NCBI GenBank assembly: GCA_003532195.1
Contig: DOFA01000021.1
Coordinates: 1,995-7,951, forward strand
DNA from: Clostridiales bacterium
GTDB lineage: Bacteria > Bacillota > Clostridia > Saccharofermentanales > UBA5734
Length of the DNA stretch: 5,957 bases
Direction: 5' to 3'
Below are positions 1 through 5,348 of the stretch, piece after piece; position 1 is the stretch's first letter, and each line of letters begins with the position of its first letter. Under the pieces are notes generated by a model. That model saw nothing but the letters and a program-made list of their open reading frames with translations. It was not told the origin of the DNA and ran no database searches. A program made the translations under genes and the position numbers.

Positions 1-495
1 GCATATATATGGGGAGCTTTTCGCAATCTGTTCAAGATGAGGCGCCGGCTTATCACGGTTGATGTCGACGGAAAGACCGTTAAGTACCGCGCCGTTGAAG
101 CTGCAGTTTTCAATTGCGGCATGCTTGCCAAGACCTTGTACCCGCGGGGACCTGATATCCGTATCGATGATGGACACCTCGATGTGTGGATCGTCAGCTT
201 CAAAACCATCCTGGATTATCCTTTATATCTGTTCAGAATGATAAGAGAAAGGCCTTCAAAGCACCTTTCCCATTTCATAAATTCCAATAAATGTGTCATG
301 GTCAAAAGCAGCATCCCTCTGCCGGTGCAGGCTGACGGAGATATCATCGGAACAACGCCGGTTGAAATAGAGGTTTTGCCTGGCGCCGTTACCGTATTCG
401 TGTCTGAAAAGCCATCGATAGCATCAGAAGAAGCCCTCGATCGTCAGAGAATCATGTCACAGTATCGGTACGGATATTCGCAGCCCGTTACATAG
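1..495 (+). CDS. Diacylglycerol kinase family lipid kinase, C-terminal part (5' end outside window)
   Basis: The frame is open from base 1 to the TAG at 493-495, giving 164 visible residues. The ATG at 37 is internal, because in-frame residues upstream of it also fit the family. This is the C-terminal beta-sandwich half of the YegS/DgkB/sphingosine-kinase-like family. Visible marks are an I-D-D-G-x-L-D-V segment (about 160-186), the family's conserved P-x-x-x-x-D-G-x-L-D motif, and Q-A-D-G-D (328-342) followed by a T-P-V-E-I-E-V-L-P-G-A-V strand pair, which is how these enzymes normally end. The N-terminal ATP-binding half with the GGDGT-type motif is not in view. Family role: ATP-dependent phosphorylation of diacylglycerol (or a related lipid) to phosphatidic acid at the inner face of the membrane, which recycles diacylglycerol released by lipoteichoic acid synthesis in Firmicutes. 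About 30 residues follow the last conserved strand. The last 39 bp overlap the convergent hydrolase gene. Family assignment is firm; the exact lipid substrate is not known. Confidence 0.88.
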   Translation, partial: AYIWGAFRNLFKMRRRLITVDVDGKTVKYRAVEAAVFNCGMLAKTLYPRGPDIRIDDGHLDVWIVSFKTILDYPLYLFRMIRERPSKHLSHFINSNKCVMVKSSIPLPVQADGDIIGTTPVEIEVLPGAVTVFVSEKPSIASEEALDRQRIMSQYRYGYSQPVT

Positions 496-1587
496 GTGAT
501 TATGAGAAGCTGGGAGCGAATCTTTAATTGCCTTGAACAAACGAGACGCCATATAGGAAAAGCCGGAAATATTCGGATGCAGGGAACCATCCGCGTAGAA
601 AGCTGGGTTGCGCGGTGAAATCTTGAGGCCTTCAATGATTTGTACTGGGGAATATGCTCCGGCGATATCACAGATGAGTTGGGTGATGCTGGTAAAAGTG
701 CCGCTTGCCTGTATGTCATCCATGTCAGTTCGCCAGATGGGTGTCAGGACATAGGTTGGGACGTTTGGGTACAGCTGATGCAAACGCACGAAAAATAGCG
801 TGATTTGTTCCTTGATCTTTTCATAGCTCGGGTTACCCGACCAGTCATTGGTTCCGTAAGCCACCGTGATCAAGTCCGGAACTGCCAGATTTTCAAAGCC
901 GTCGAGGATAATCGGGTCAAACATGGCGCCGCCGATACCTTGGTTTAAAGCGTTATAACCTAACAATTCGGCCAATTGGGCGATATAGCAAAAAGACGGT
1001 TTGCCCGCAACGAATCCCTGGGTGATCGAGTCGCCGAAGGCATATAGAACCGGACGTTTTTCGCTGGTATTGCGCCACTCACCATTGATCGAAACCTGGC
1101 GTACAGACAAGGGCTTGTACAAAGGGAACCAGATCTTTACATTGACCCATTCGTGCTCGGGATTAGGGAGGGAAAATGTCAGCTGGCCTGACCCGATACT
1201 AACGGAATTGATGTAGACATCGTCGATGTACAGATCAAAATGCTGGCTGATGTCCAGTTGACCGCCTGCCCAGATGACATTTTTAAGGGTTTCGCCCAGC
1301 GTGTGGAGGATCTGCCCGAAGGTTACATCTCCTTTGACCTGAACGAGCTCGATCGGATTGAGTTCAGCTATCTTGCAGGAAAGTGAGAGTTCATCGCCAT
1401 TGGTGTCCAAAGTCAGGTAAACACCCGATGAACAGAGACTCATCTGATGAAATTGCGCATTAGGTTCATACACTTGTATTTGCCGGTCCGTGAAACGAAG
1501 AAAGGTTAAATATTCCTCTTCATCCTCCCGGTGACTGATACTATTCACCATGCAACCGACTAGTTCTGCAGCACTCAGAGTCCTCAT
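457..1587 (-). CDS. SGNH/GDSL-type esterase or lipase with N-terminal GxDLY-like domain
   Basis: This gene encodes 376 residues. The ATG at 1587 follows an AGGA/GGAG-type ribosome-binding site at about 1598-1607, just after the upstream gene's stop. The N-terminal half (about 1-175) is a beta-rich domain with an F-D-L-Y-I-D-D segment (117-123) and a W-F-P-L-Y stretch (153-157), resembling the GxDLY domain often found ahead of SGNH hydrolases. The C-terminal half carries all SGNH blocks: G-D-S-I-T with nucleophile Ser187, N-Q-G-I-G-G (215-220), G-T-N-D with Asn247, and D-G-S-L-H with Asp333 and His337. It is therefore probably catalytically competent. Relatives hydrolyse acyl or acetyl esters on sugars and lipids; the substrate cannot be read here. 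No signal peptide or membrane segment is seen, so a cytoplasmic enzyme is likely. It sits 24 bp behind the glycosyltransferase on the same strand and is probably co-transcribed with it, so an esterase acting on the same glycoconjugate is a reasonable guess. Confidence 0.9.
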   Translation of the reverse strand: MRTLSAAELVGCMVNSISHREDEEEYLTFLRFTDRQIQVYEPNAQFHQMSLCSSGVYLTLDTNGDELSLSCKIAELNPIELVQVKGDVTFGQILHTLGETLKNVIWAGGQLDISQHFDLYIDDVYINSVSIGSGQLTFSLPNPEHEWVNVKIWFPLYKPLSVRQVSINGEWRNTSEKRPVLYAFGDSITQGFVAGKPSFCYIAQLAELLGYNALNQGIGGAMFDPIILDGFENLAVPDLITVAYGTNDWSGNPSYEKIKEQITLFFVRLHQLYPNVPTYVLTPIWRTDMDDIQASGTFTSITQLICDIAGAYSPVQIIEGLKISPRNPAFYADGSLHPNISGFSYMASRLFKAIKDSLPASHNHLCNGLRISVPIL

Positions 1588-1611
1588 TAAATAATCGCTT
1601 CCTGCTCCAAA

Positions 1612-2868
1612 TTAATTCTGAGGTCCGGAGCTTTTTTGAAAAAATCCATAACTGGCGGCAATTTGCTTTTTGTGATTGTATCTGGCGATGATGTTCTGAT
1701 ATTCGGTAAATAATTCGCCAACGACGGTGCCCCAGCTGCGATACAAGGTTTGTTGAGCCCGCAGTCCAACAGCTATCCTAAGTTCAGGGTCGGCCATAGC
1801 ATTTATGATCGTATCTGCATAGGCCGCCGGATCATTGATCGATAAAAATCCATTGTCACCATGCCTGATATCGCCGGCAATCGTCGAGCCGGCAATCAGA
1901 ACAAACGGACAGAGCGCTGCTGCCGATTCTCGCAGGACTAAGGCACCCGTATCATACATGGAAGGAAAAAGCATAAGGTCAGCGCGTTCGAACATCCCCC
2001 GAACAAATTCCCGATCATTGATGGCTCCGAGAAAGGATATCTCCGATTCCAAATGACTGGCGGCGACGAGTTTTTGCATCTCTTCTGCCGCATCCCCGTC
2101 CCCGATAAAGAACATCCGGAAAGCACGGCCATTGTCCTGAACCGGTTGCATCCGGTCTTTGAGAATTCGCAGAGCTTCACAGAGCATGCGCAGATTCTTC
2201 TGCCAAATATGCTGGCCAATAAAAAACAGAACCGGTTCGCTGTCTTCAATCTTCAACTCGCTTATCACACGGTTGCCCGCGCTGCTGCGGCGTGATTCGG
2301 GATCCGCAGCCTGCAGGTCGGTGCCATTTTCGATCACGTGGACCGGGCCTCGGTAACCATATTCATTTAATATTTCAATAGTCGCTTCATTGACGGTACA
2401 GACGGCATCTGCCTGCGAATAAAACTCCATGATGAAGTTCAGGATTTTTTGGGCTAGCCATTTGGATCGCACAGCCGACAGAATGTCATCATAATACTTG
2501 GTGTGAAAAGAGGCCACCAAGGGAATGTTTCTTTCTTTTGCCACGCGCAAGGCTAGTTTTCCGGCGCTGAAAGGACAATGAGCATGAACGATATCAAAGG
2601 GAACTGAACCCAGTTTCTTTTTAAATGCCGGGTCAAACTCTGGCAGACCGATGCGATAAGGCGGTCGGGAAATCATCGGCAAAGAGCGATAGCGGAGTAT
2701 CTGATATCCCTGATCCTGGTCTGTAAAACCAGGGAAGGACGGCACGATAACGAACGATCCGCCCTGCGGACCTACCATTTGCCCGAGCTTGAGAGCATAA
2801 TTTCGGACGACTGCAGCGACGCCATCGGTAATCGGTTGAAACGAATCATTAAATTGCCCAACAATCAT
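1612..2868 (-). CDS. GT4 family glycosyltransferase, diacylglycerol glycosyltransferase-like
   Basis: I chose the ATG at 2868 (418 residues) because GGAG stands 5 nt upstream and the protein then begins M-I-V-G-Q-F-N-D-S-F-x-P-I-x-D-G-V, the normal N-terminus of this family. A TTG start at 2895 adds 9 residues but has no good ribosome-binding site. It is a retaining GT-B enzyme: the N-terminal Rossmann half holds the acceptor-side H-A-H (95-97) and S-F-H-T-K-Y-Y-D (120-127); the C-terminal half holds I-G-Q-H-x-x-x-K-N (217-225), I-G-D-G (255-258) and F-P-S-M-Y-D-T-G-A-L-V-L-R-E (301-314). The usual E-x7-E is D306-x7-E314 and the usual donor-site Arg is Gln219, so it is a variant branch of GT4. 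Closest in style to monoglucosyldiacylglycerol synthase (LafA/MGS) and PimB-like enzymes, which transfer sugar from a nucleotide-sugar to a lipid at the cytoplasmic membrane face; donor and acceptor remain unproven. It is first gene of a probable operon with the SGNH hydrolase, under the promoter at 2925-2953. Confidence 0.88.
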   Translation of the reverse strand: MIVGQFNDSFQPITDGVAAVVRNYALKLGQMVGPQGGSFVIVPSFPGFTDQDQGYQILRYRSLPMISRPPYRIGLPEFDPAFKKKLGSVPFDIVHAHCPFSAGKLALRVAKERNIPLVASFHTKYYDDILSAVRSKWLAQKILNFIMEFYSQADAVCTVNEATIEILNEYGYRGPVHVIENGTDLQAADPESRRSSAGNRVISELKIEDSEPVLFFIGQHIWQKNLRMLCEALRILKDRMQPVQDNGRAFRMFFIGDGDAAEEMQKLVAASHLESEISFLGAINDREFVRGMFERADLMLFPSMYDTGALVLRESAAALCPFVLIAGSTIAGDIRHGDNGFLSINDPAAYADTIINAMADPELRIAVGLRAQQTLYRSWGTVVGELFTEYQNIIARYNHKKQIAASYGFFQKSSGPQN

Positions 2869-2922
2869 AAGATCTCCGTTGTAATTCTTGTCCAAGGTAT
2901 TTATTTGCCTGATTGGATATTT

Positions 2923-2936
2923 TCAGCATACGCTGA
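2923..2936. repeat. Inverted repeat TCAGC-N4-GCTGA over the -10 box
   Basis: TCAGC (2923-2927) and GCTGA (2932-2936) are perfect complements around the 4-bp centre ATAC. The element covers the whole -10 hexamer of the glycosyltransferase promoter and lies upstream of the expected transcript start, so a DNA operator is more likely than an RNA hairpin. A repressor bound here would block polymerase. The cognate protein is unknown. Confidence 0.45.
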
Positions 2937-2953
2937 TATAAATAATATGTCAA
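2925..2953 (-). promoter_or_regulatory. Sigma-A-type promoter of the glycosyltransferase-hydrolase unit
   Basis: On the minus strand, a perfect -35 TTGACA (2948-2953) is separated by exactly 17 bp from a -10 TATGCT (2925-2930), which matches TATAAT at 4 of 6 positions. Transcription would start near 2918, giving a leader of about 50 nt before the ATG at 2868. Upstream of the -35 lies a tract that is almost purely A+T (2954-2984), which could act as an UP element. Assigned by pattern only. Confidence 0.7.
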
Positions 2954-2955
2954 CA

Positions 2956-2971
2956 AATTATTATAATAATT
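2956..2971. repeat. Perfect 16-bp A/T palindrome next to the -35 box
   Basis: AATTATTATAATAATT reads identically on both strands. It lies 2 bp from the TTGACA at 2948-2953, on its upstream side with respect to leftward transcription. It may be an UP element, a regulator site, or a chance product of a tract containing only A and T over these bases. Confidence 0.4.
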
Positions 2972-2984
2972 AATACAAATATTA

Positions 2985-3015
2985 CAGCCGGGCGCTGGCT
3001 GCTGACGGACCAGCC
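2985..3015 (-). terminator. GC-rich hairpin(s) behind the alpha-galactosidase gene, possible weak terminator
   Basis: Just after the glycosidase stop (3023) lie three complementary 5-mers: CAGCC (2985-2989), GGCTG (2997-3001) and CAGCC (3011-3015). Either outer arm can pair with the central one, giving two mutually exclusive 5-bp stems with loops of 7 and 9 nt. Read leftward, the distal stem is followed by TAATATTTGTATT, which is T-rich but not a clean U-run. It could be an intrinsic terminator separating this gene from the glycosyltransferase promoter, but the stem is short and the tail imperfect. Confidence 0.35.
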
Positions 3016-3022
3016 TCGCCGG

Positions 3023-4348
3023 TCAACGATATTTGGGCAGATAATCGCCATGGGCGGCGATCAGTTCGTCGACCATCTTGACGATATCGTCGATCGAAAG
3101 CTCGGCGGCGGTATGGGGTTCGAGCATCGCGGCCTGATAGATGGCTTCTTTTTTTCGGGTGACTGCGGCTTCGATGGCAATCAGATGCACATTGATGTGG
3201 GTCATGTTCATTGCTGCGAGCTGCGGCGGTAGTTTGCCGACATAGCAGGGGTGAATGCCCATACCGTCCACGAGGCAGGGCACTTCGACGCAGGCGTCGG
3301 CTGGCAGGTTCTCGATCAGGCTGCCGCGGTTGAGGACATTGCCGCCGATTTTATAGGGATTTCCGGTGACAATTGACTCCATGATATAGGAAGCGTACTC
3401 TTGGCTGCGCTTATGAGTCAGGCTCGGATCAGCGATCAGGTCAAGTTTCTGTTTCTCCCAGCCGGCGATCTGGTTGACGCAGCGGCGCGGGTATTCGTCC
3501 AGCGGGATATTGTACCGGCCGATCAGTTCCGGATATTTTGTCTTGATGAAGAAAGGATTGTATTCGGCATTGTGTTCGCTGGATTCGGTGCAATAATAGC
3601 CGAAGCGGTTGATGTATTCGTAGCGCACCATATCATCATGTTTTTCATTCTGGTTTTTCGCCAAAGCGCGGCGGCGGATTTCCGGATACAGGTCATTATT
3701 ATATTGGTCCTTGATTTCCAGAAGCCATCCCATGTGATTGATGCCGCCAATCAGTTCTTTGCGGCGCTCCAGTTTATCTTCCAGACCTAAGTCCGTCAGC
3801 AGGCCTTCGGAACAAACCTGCACGCTGTGGCAGAGGCCGACGGTCTTGACGCCGGTATAGCGCAGCATGAAGCCGGTTAGCATCGACATCGGGTTGGTGT
3901 AGTTCAGGAACCAGGCATTGGGGCAGACTTCTTCCATGTCCCGGGCGAAACCTTCCAGAACATTAATGGTGCGCAGGGCACGCATGATGCCGCCGATGCC
4001 CAGCGTATCGGCGATCGTCTGGCGCAGGCCGTATTTTTTCGGAATTTCGAAGTCGATGATCGTGCAGGGGTCATACCCGCCGACCTGGATGGCATCGACG
4101 ACGAAGTCGGCGCCGCGCAGGGCATCCTTGCGGTTTTCCGCGCCCAGGAAGCATTTGATGGCGGCGCGTCCGGCGTTGACGTTGTTGTTGATCGCAGTGA
4201 GCATCTGCGCCGATTCATTCAGACGGTTGGCGTCGATGTCATAAAGGCAGATTTCGCTGTCGGCAAAGGTTGCTGTGGACATGCAGTCTCCCAGGACATT
4301 CTTGGCGAAGATGGTGCTGCCGGCACCCATGAAAGTAATTTTGGTCAT
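3023..4348 (-). CDS. melA: GH4 family alpha-galactosidase (MelA-type, NAD+ and divalent metal dependent)
   Basis: This gene encodes 441 residues, normal for GH4. The ATG at 4348 follows a strong CGGAGG site 7 nt upstream, and the protein opens directly with M-T-K-I-T-F-M-G-A-G-S (1-11), the dinucleotide-binding loop. A 71-residue upstream extension of the frame is not credible, since it would run over the divergent regulator's start. Other marks: L-Y-D-I-D (35-39, end of the second Rossmann strand), N-Y-T-N-P-M (149-154), C-H-S-V (173-176) and G-I-N-H-M (202-206); Cys173 and His205 match the known metal ligands. CHSV is the signature of the alpha-galactosidase branch; alpha-glucosidases have CHEV and phospho-glycosidases CN(I/V)P. 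Known chemistry: transient NAD+ oxidation at C3, elimination and re-addition, hydrolysing alpha-galactosides such as melibiose or raffinose in the cytoplasm. It is divergent from the AraC-type gene, which probably controls it. No transporter gene is in view. The substrate assignment rests on the signature, so some uncertainty remains. Confidence 0.92.
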   Translation of the reverse strand: MTKITFMGAGSTIFAKNVLGDCMSTATFADSEICLYDIDANRLNESAQMLTAINNNVNAGRAAIKCFLGAENRKDALRGADFVVDAIQVGGYDPCTIIDFEIPKKYGLRQTIADTLGIGGIMRALRTINVLEGFARDMEEVCPNAWFLNYTNPMSMLTGFMLRYTGVKTVGLCHSVQVCSEGLLTDLGLEDKLERRKELIGGINHMGWLLEIKDQYNNDLYPEIRRRALAKNQNEKHDDMVRYEYINRFGYYCTESSEHNAEYNPFFIKTKYPELIGRYNIPLDEYPRRCVNQIAGWEKQKLDLIADPSLTHKRSQEYASYIMESIVTGNPYKIGGNVLNRGSLIENLPADACVEVPCLVDGMGIHPCYVGKLPPQLAAMNMTHINVHLIAIEAAVTRKKEAIYQAAMLEPHTAAELSIDDIVKMVDELIAAHGDYLPKYR

Positions 4349-4369
4349 TTGAAACCTCCGAATTTCTAA

Positions 4370-4390
4370 ACCGGCCAGCACCGGGCCGGT
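4370..4390 (-). promoter_or_regulatory. Perfect 7-bp hairpin in the alpha-galactosidase leader
   Basis: ACCGGCC (4370-4376) and GGCCGGT (4384-4390) are perfect complements around a 7-nt loop. The element lies 22 bp upstream of the ATG at 4348 and about 10 bp before its GGAGG site. No U-run follows on the leftward transcript, so it is not a classical terminator. It may be a 5' leader stem that protects the mRNA or affects translation, or an operator near the transcript start. Confidence 0.4.
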
Positions 4391-4412
4391 ATCATTCCTA
4401 TTGCAGATTTGA

Positions 4413-4447
4413 TCTGGTGCTGACATAAATTTAGCAGAGTCTGGTGC
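4413..4447. promoter_or_regulatory. Direct repeat of TCTGGTGC, candidate AraC-type operator
   Basis: TCTGGTGC occurs at 4413-4420 and again at 4440-4447, 27 bp start to start; on the minus strand this is GCACCAGA twice. AraC-family proteins commonly bind same-orientation half-sites upstream of the gene they activate. On the minus strand the copy nearer the glycosidase falls 17 bp from an AATGAT -10-like box (4391-4396), where a -35 should be, and no good -35 is otherwise present; that is the layout expected of an activator-dependent promoter. Assignment to the adjacent regulator is inference. Confidence 0.4.
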
Positions 4448-4456
4448 GGCGATGAA

Positions 4457-4486
4457 TTGCATTATGGATGGAAAATATGTCATAAT
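4457..4486 (+). promoter_or_regulatory. Probable promoter of the AraC-type regulator gene
   Basis: A -10 box CATAAT (4481-4486, 5 of 6 matches) is preceded after 18 bp by TTGCAT (4457-4462), a poor -35 with the TTG conserved. Transcription would start near 4493, about 43 nt before the ATG at 4536. The weak -35 fits a low-level regulator gene. Confidence 0.45.
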
Positions 4487-4487
4487 G
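4460..4487. repeat. Inverted repeat CATTATG-N14-CATAATG across the regulator promoter
   Basis: CATTATG (4460-4466) and CATAATG (4481-4487) are perfect 7-bp complements, with centres 21 bp apart (two helical turns). One arm coincides with the -10 box and the other overlaps the -35 region, so a dimer bound here would occlude the promoter. Autoregulation by the gene's own product is plausible but not shown. Confidence 0.4.
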
Positions 4488-4515
4488 TAACTTAGTCCGC
4501 AGATAAACGACGAGG

Positions 4516-4527
4516 CCTGATCAGGAG
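4516..4527 (+). promoter_or_regulatory. Ribosome-binding site of the regulator inside a 10-bp palindrome
   Basis: AGGAG (4523-4527) is a good Shine-Dalgarno site 8 nt before the ATG at 4536 and decides that start. Its first bases form the right arm of the perfect palindrome CCTGATCAGG (4516-4525). With no loop the palindrome cannot fold alone as a full hairpin, so any regulatory role is uncertain. Confidence 0.5.
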
Positions 4528-4535
4528 CTTTATCA

Positions 4536-5348
4536 ATGGCAGAACAGCATGTCATCGACATTTCGATCCTGAACCAGCATTTTCAGGATATCAATCCCCT
4601 GACTTGCGGCTGGGAAGACTGCATACCGGGACATAGCTATGGACCGGCCGCCCGGGAATATTATCTGATCCATTTCATTCTGTCCGGCAAAGGATTCCTT
4701 GAGCGGGGCGGCGTGCGCGACGATCTCGGGCCAGGTTCGCTATTCCTGATCCGCCCGGAAGAGCTGACCTTTTATCAGGCAGATCACCAGGAACCCTGGC
4801 GTTATGTCTGGATCGGATTTACCGGCAACCGGATTGCCGGCCTGCTGGAAAAATCACCGCTGAGCAAGGGTCGGTCAACAGTCTTCGCTCCTTACCTCAG
4901 CGGGATATTTGAAAAGATCCGGGCAGAAGTTGAGGACCAGCAAGCGCCGGAGCTGTTCTTATGCGCCAGGATTTTCGAATTGTTCGCGCTGCTGCAGCGC
5001 GAAACGGTTACGCAGCCGGGCAGCGACGCCTATGTGCTGAGGGCGGCGGACTATATGAAAGCCAATTATGCCCGGCCGATCAGTATCGGCGGCATCGCCC
5101 GCCTGATCGGCATCGATCGCCGCTATTTCGGCCGCATCTTCGCCAGGTCGACCGGCCAGACGCCCAAGCAGTATCTGATCAATTTGCGGCTGGACCGGGC
5201 GGCCTTCTATCTGGTCAGCCGCGGCTATACGGTCGGCGAAGCCGCCCGCAGTGTCGGGTATGACGATGTCTTCAATTTTTCTAAAATGTTCAAACGCCGT
5301 TTTGGCATTGCGCCGCAATTCTATAAGAAAAGTTCGGTCAGGTCATAA
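4536..5348 (+). CDS. AraC-family transcriptional regulator, MsmR/RafR-like
   Basis: This gene encodes 270 residues, a usual length for AraC regulators with a sensor domain. The ATG at 4536 has AGGAG 8 nt upstream. The N-terminal cupin-type ligand-binding/dimerisation domain spans about 10-100, with H-F-I-L-S-G-K-G (46-53), L-x-P-G-S-L-F-L-I-R-P (64-74) and P-W-R-Y-V-W-I-G-F-T-G (87-97), a pattern typical of sugar-responsive members such as MsmR and RafR. The C-terminal DNA-binding domain spans about 166-265: the first helix-turn-helix is around 183-203 (I-x-x-I-A-R-L-I-G-I-D-R-R-Y-F), a linker helix follows, and the second is around 232-254, ending in the family signature G-Y-D-D-V-F-N-F-S-K-M-F-K-R-R-F-G (241-257) then P260 and Y263. 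It is divergent from the GH4 alpha-galactosidase, which strongly suggests that it controls that gene in response to an alpha-galactoside; the candidate sites are the repeats in the shared intergenic region. Its last 11 bp overlap the convergent transglutaminase gene. The inducer is unknown. Confidence 0.93.
   Translation: MAEQHVIDISILNQHFQDINPLTCGWEDCIPGHSYGPAAREYYLIHFILSGKGFLERGGVRDDLGPGSLFLIRPEELTFYQADHQEPWRYVWIGFTGNRIAGLLEKSPLSKGRSTVFAPYLSGIFEKIRAEVEDQQAPELFLCARIFELFALLQRETVTQPGSDAYVLRAADYMKANYARPISIGGIARLIGIDRRYFGRIFARSTGQTPKQYLINLRLDRAAFYLVSRGYTVGEAARSVGYDDVFNFSKMFKRRFGIAPQFYKKSSVRS

Noticed and set aside
2869..2895. A TTG start nine codons upstream for the glycosyltransferase
   Set aside because: No suitable ribosome-binding site precedes it, whereas the ATG at 2868 has GGAG at ideal spacing and gives the normal family N-terminus.
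3401..3790. A 129-codon plus-strand open frame inside the alpha-galactosidase gene
   Set aside because: It is antisense to a well-supported enzyme gene, has no recognisable domain or ribosome-binding site, and such open antisense frames are common in GC-rich coding DNA.
4349..4561. A 71-residue N-terminal extension of the alpha-galactosidase frame starting at 4561
   Set aside because: It crosses the divergent regulator's start and the shared regulatory region, lacks family resemblance, and the ATG at 4348 has a strong GGAGG and begins exactly at the NAD-binding loop.
4959..5318. A 119-codon minus-strand open frame inside the regulator gene
   Set aside because: It lies antisense to the conserved AraC DNA-binding domain. 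Its composition, rich in Ala, Asp and Arg, reflects the complement of that coding sequence.
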